Below are positions 62,333 through 64,000 of a DNA stretch of 64,000 nucleotides, piece after piece (the first letter of the stretch is position 1; each line of letters starts with the position of its first letter). Source of the DNA: Alteromonas sp. KC3 (lineage in GTDB: Bacteria > Pseudomonadota > Gammaproteobacteria > Enterobacterales > Alteromonadaceae). Where the stretch lies: contig NZ_AP024235.1 of assembly GCF_016756315.1 (NCBI RefSeq), forward strand, positions 1,922,001-1,986,000, in the 5' to 3' direction. The notes beneath the pieces were generated by a model, which worked only from the letters and a program-made list of their open reading frames with translations, was not told the DNA's origin and made no database searches. Made by a program: the position numbers and the translations under genes.

Positions 62333-63071
62333 ACAAGCGCTTAAAAACAAGCAAAGCCTTTTGGGTACGTTCATAAAAACGCCCCATTACAATGTAATTG
62401 AAGTATTGGCGCACGCTAGCATGGATGTATTGTGTTTAGATGCTGAGCATGCACCATTTTCAAGACAGGATTTAGACACCTGTATTCTTGCGGCTAGAGC
62501 AGGGAACATGCCTGTTCTAGTAAGAACACCAAACGATGCCCCAGAAACACTGCTAAATGTGCTAGATATGGGCGCAGACGGTGTAGTTGTGCCACATGTG
62601 AAAACGGCGGAACAGCTAAGTGCCATCGTAAGGCATTGTCACTACGGTGCTGGTGGAAGAGGCTATGCAGGTTCAAGCCGATTTGCAGGCTACACAACAA
62701 AGCCATTGAGTGAAAATTTAGAAGCGGGCAAAAACGTTAGTATTGTTGCACAGCTTGAAGATTTAGACGCAATTGACAACATAGAAGCCATTGCACACGT
62801 TGACGGTGTCGATTGCTTGTTTATAGGACGAATGGATTTAACCGTAGCGCTAGGCGAAACCAGTGCAGACGCCCCAAAAGTTAAACAAGCGGTTGAACAC
62901 TTAGTTGAAGTAAGTCACAAGGCAGGAAAAGCTACGGGCATGTTCGTGGGTAATTTAGAAGAGCTGGCCTACTGGAAAGAAAAAGGTGTTTCTTTGTTCT
63001 TATTGGGTTCTGACCACGGCTTTATGCTAAGTGGCGCCAACGCACTGCGCGAGACGTTTGATAAGGCGTAA
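62325..63071 (+). CDS. HpcH/HpaI-family class II aldolase
   Basis: A 248-residue TIM-barrel aldolase of the HpcH/HpaI (2-keto-3-deoxy acid) family. Features are LGTFIKTP, MDVLCLDAEHAPFS, metal and substrate segments VLDMGADGVVVPHVKTAEQ, AQLEDLDAIDNIEAI and CLFIGRMDLTVALG. Members split 2-keto-3-deoxy or 4-hydroxy-2-keto acids to pyruvate (or oxaloacetate-type) plus an aldehyde, usually as the last step of a pathway. It ends the LacI-controlled operon. It could in principle cleave a KDG-like acid, but its regulation and location separate it from the agar locus. Confidence 0.88.
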   Translation: MLKQALKNKQSLLGTFIKTPHYNVIEVLAHASMDVLCLDAEHAPFSRQDLDTCILAARAGNMPVLVRTPNDAPETLLNVLDMGADGVVVPHVKTAEQLSAIVRHCHYGAGGRGYAGSSRFAGYTTKPLSENLEAGKNVSIVAQLEDLDAIDNIEAIAHVDGVDCLFIGRMDLTVALGETSADAPKVKQAVEHLVEVSHKAGKATGMFVGNLEELAYWKEKGVSLFLLGSDHGFMLSGANALRETFDKA

Positions 63072-63103
63072 AAATACGGGGTTATACTTTTTTGTTTTGA
63101 TTG

Positions 63104-63128
63104 GGCAGTCTTTTGGCTGCCTTTTTTA
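63104..63128 (+). terminator. Rho-independent terminator of the HisD-like/aldolase operon
   Basis: GGCAG (63104-63108), 8-base loop, CTGCC (63117-63121), then TTTTTTATT, 33 bases after the aldolase stop. The rest of the gap to 63396 shows no gene. Confidence 0.7.
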
Positions 63129-63396
63129 TTGAAAGTTGTGAGTTTTTGTGTGGCTCTTGTATCAATTTTCTCGGTAGAGGTGCAGTGATAGATACTTGGC
63201 CGTTTTTAAAGTGCCTATGATTTGATGGAGTGAACACTCTAGTCTCGTTTTCTATTTACGCGTATTTGAATGGCAGGTGTGTGCCAAAAGCTGCCGTTCA
63301 AATATTTGCAATCAAACGGCAGAAGAGTACGTAAAGCCGACGTTCAGTATTTTAGAGAGAGCTTTAAGAACAAGACTGTCGGAGAAGCAATTATCA

Positions 63397-64000
63397 CTAA
63401 TTTTTTGAAGTTAAAACTAGGGCATCTACAAATCTAAACATTGTCCCTTGTTCAAATATTACGCCTTTTAAGGGCACACTATTTTCCTTAAAAGCACGGA
63501 TAATAAACTCCTCGCCACTACAATTACGAAATAGTATGGGATACAGGGATATTCTAGGACAGTGCAAGATCCCCAGTTGTACTTGTTCAAAGTATCTACC
63601 TATGGCTGGACGCGCTAAGCTTCTCGAAAACAGAGTTGAGATGGAATATGAGCCTGTTTCTGCTTGACCATATGACAAAGCAATTGTTTCACCTGCCTTA
63701 ACTGTTAACTTATCTCCGCTTACAGCTACTGTTTCCATATCGTAAAGAAAAATGGGATGTGTGTGCTCTTTAAAATCCAATAGTGCGCATGTTGTATACC
63801 AACCTACCGAATCCACGAAGTCAGATGTGCAAACGGAATCTAAGGCACTCTTCATTCTTTCTTTTAGTTCGACTCCATCATCTAAATAATGAAAACTTTC
63901 CTGATAAACACTAAAAGCTTTTGCTTCTCCAATCCATGCATTCTCAATATTGTGCTCCAAATTCCCATTTTTAATCAGGAAAAGCTGAGGGTGGCCACCT
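63397..64000 (-). CDS. Unknown protein, C-terminal part (cut by window edge)
   Basis: The minus-strand frame is open from the right edge of the window to a stop at 63397, so the protein is longer than the 187 residues counted from a TTG at 63960. The edge region reads HPQLFLIKNGNLEHNIENAWIG in frame, and a true start must lie beyond 64000. About 201 residues are visible, with mixed alpha/beta character, no signal, no membrane segment and no motif I recognise. The neighbouring operon on the left is convergent. Confidence 0.65.
   Translation of the reverse strand, partial: GGHPQLFLIKNGNLEHNIENAWIGEAKAFSVYQESFHYLDDGVELKERMKSALDSVCTSDFVDSVGWYTTCALLDFKEHTHPIFLYDMETVAVSGDKLTVKAGETIALSYGQAETGSYSISTLFSRSLARPAIGRYFEQVQLGILHCPRISLYPILFRNCSGEEFIIRAFKENSVPLKGVIFEQGTMFRFVDALVLTSKN

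Noticed and set aside
62325..63071. The HpcH/HpaI aldolase as the missing KDPG aldolase of the agar pathway
   Set aside because: It lies over 40 kb away in an operon with its own regulator and lacks the TTGTTAACAA box; KDPG aldolases are usually Eda-type.
1..64000. Mobile elements, CRISPR arrays, tRNA or rRNA genes
   Set aside because: No transposase, integrase, repeat-spacer pattern or RNA-gene signature was recognised by reading; a tRNA scan was not possible.

Overview
The window looks like chromosome of a marine, agar-degrading gammaproteobacterium of the Alteromonadaceae type (Alteromonas/Paraglaciecola-like). The reasons are the order rne <-> rluC, HAD, maf, yceD-rpmF-plsX-fabHDG-acpP-fabF-pabC-mltG-tmk-holB-tatD, the AT-leaning base composition (by eye), and an agar/3,6-anhydro-L-galactose catabolic locus. 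No tRNA, rRNA, insertion sequence or CRISPR array was seen.

Region 1 (1-21.4 kb) is an algal galactan utilisation locus. It holds the tail of an AraC regulator, a truncated SDR remnant, and a three-component cytochrome P450 system (P450, 2Fe-2S ferredoxin, FAD reductase). P450 systems of this layout remove the methyl group of 6-O-methyl-D-galactose in agar and porphyran. Next come an FG-GAP/UnbV lipoprotein, a TRAP transporter (dctPQM), and a minus-strand operon that fits the anhydrogalactose pathway: aldehyde dehydrogenase, enolase-superfamily cycloisomerase, zinc dehydrogenase and a KduD-like reductase. The plus strand carries a GH50 beta-agarase lipoprotein, a secreted SMP-30 protein, an MFS sugar porter, a PfkB (KDG) kinase and a cytoplasmic GH117 anhydrogalactosidase. 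The predicted flow is agar -> neoagarobiose (GH50) -> import -> galactose + anhydrogalactose (GH117) -> anhydrogalactonate -> 2-keto-3-deoxygalactonate -> 2,5-diketo-3-deoxygalactonate -> KDG -> KDPG. A shared palindrome, TTGTTAACAA, lies in front of four of these transcription units and suggests one regulon; its regulator is not in the window.

Region 2 (21.4-35.2 kb) is mixed housekeeping and accessory material. It holds a LysR-controlled PNPOx/GST/DUF1348 set, the tRNA hydroxylase trhP with a YfhL-type ferredoxin (a perfect FNR-type box sits upstream), an ElaA acetyltransferase, and a periplasmic molybdenum hydroxylase (IorA, IorB, diheme cytochrome). A candidate small RNA with a triple TTAAT direct repeat follows, then an RDD membrane protein, a two-component system and a kinase-like protein.

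Region 3 (35.3-53.2 kb) is the conserved RNA-metabolism and fatty-acid block. Between about 36.2 and 41.4 kb at least four consecutive genes (rne, rluC, a HAD phosphatase, maf) are broken by single-base, mostly homopolymer, indels. Because rne is normally essential, I read this as a stretch of poor sequence rather than gene decay.

Region 4 (53.2-64 kb) holds an NAD(P)-binding protein, an M2 dipeptidase lipoprotein, and a divergent two-operon catabolic cluster. One arm is SDR, bicupin and a tandem SnoaL-like protein; the other is a HisD-like dehydrogenase, LacI regulator, alpha/beta hydrolase and HpcH/HpaI aldolase. I cannot assign its substrate, and it is the best candidate for an undescribed pathway. 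A partial unknown protein runs off the right edge.
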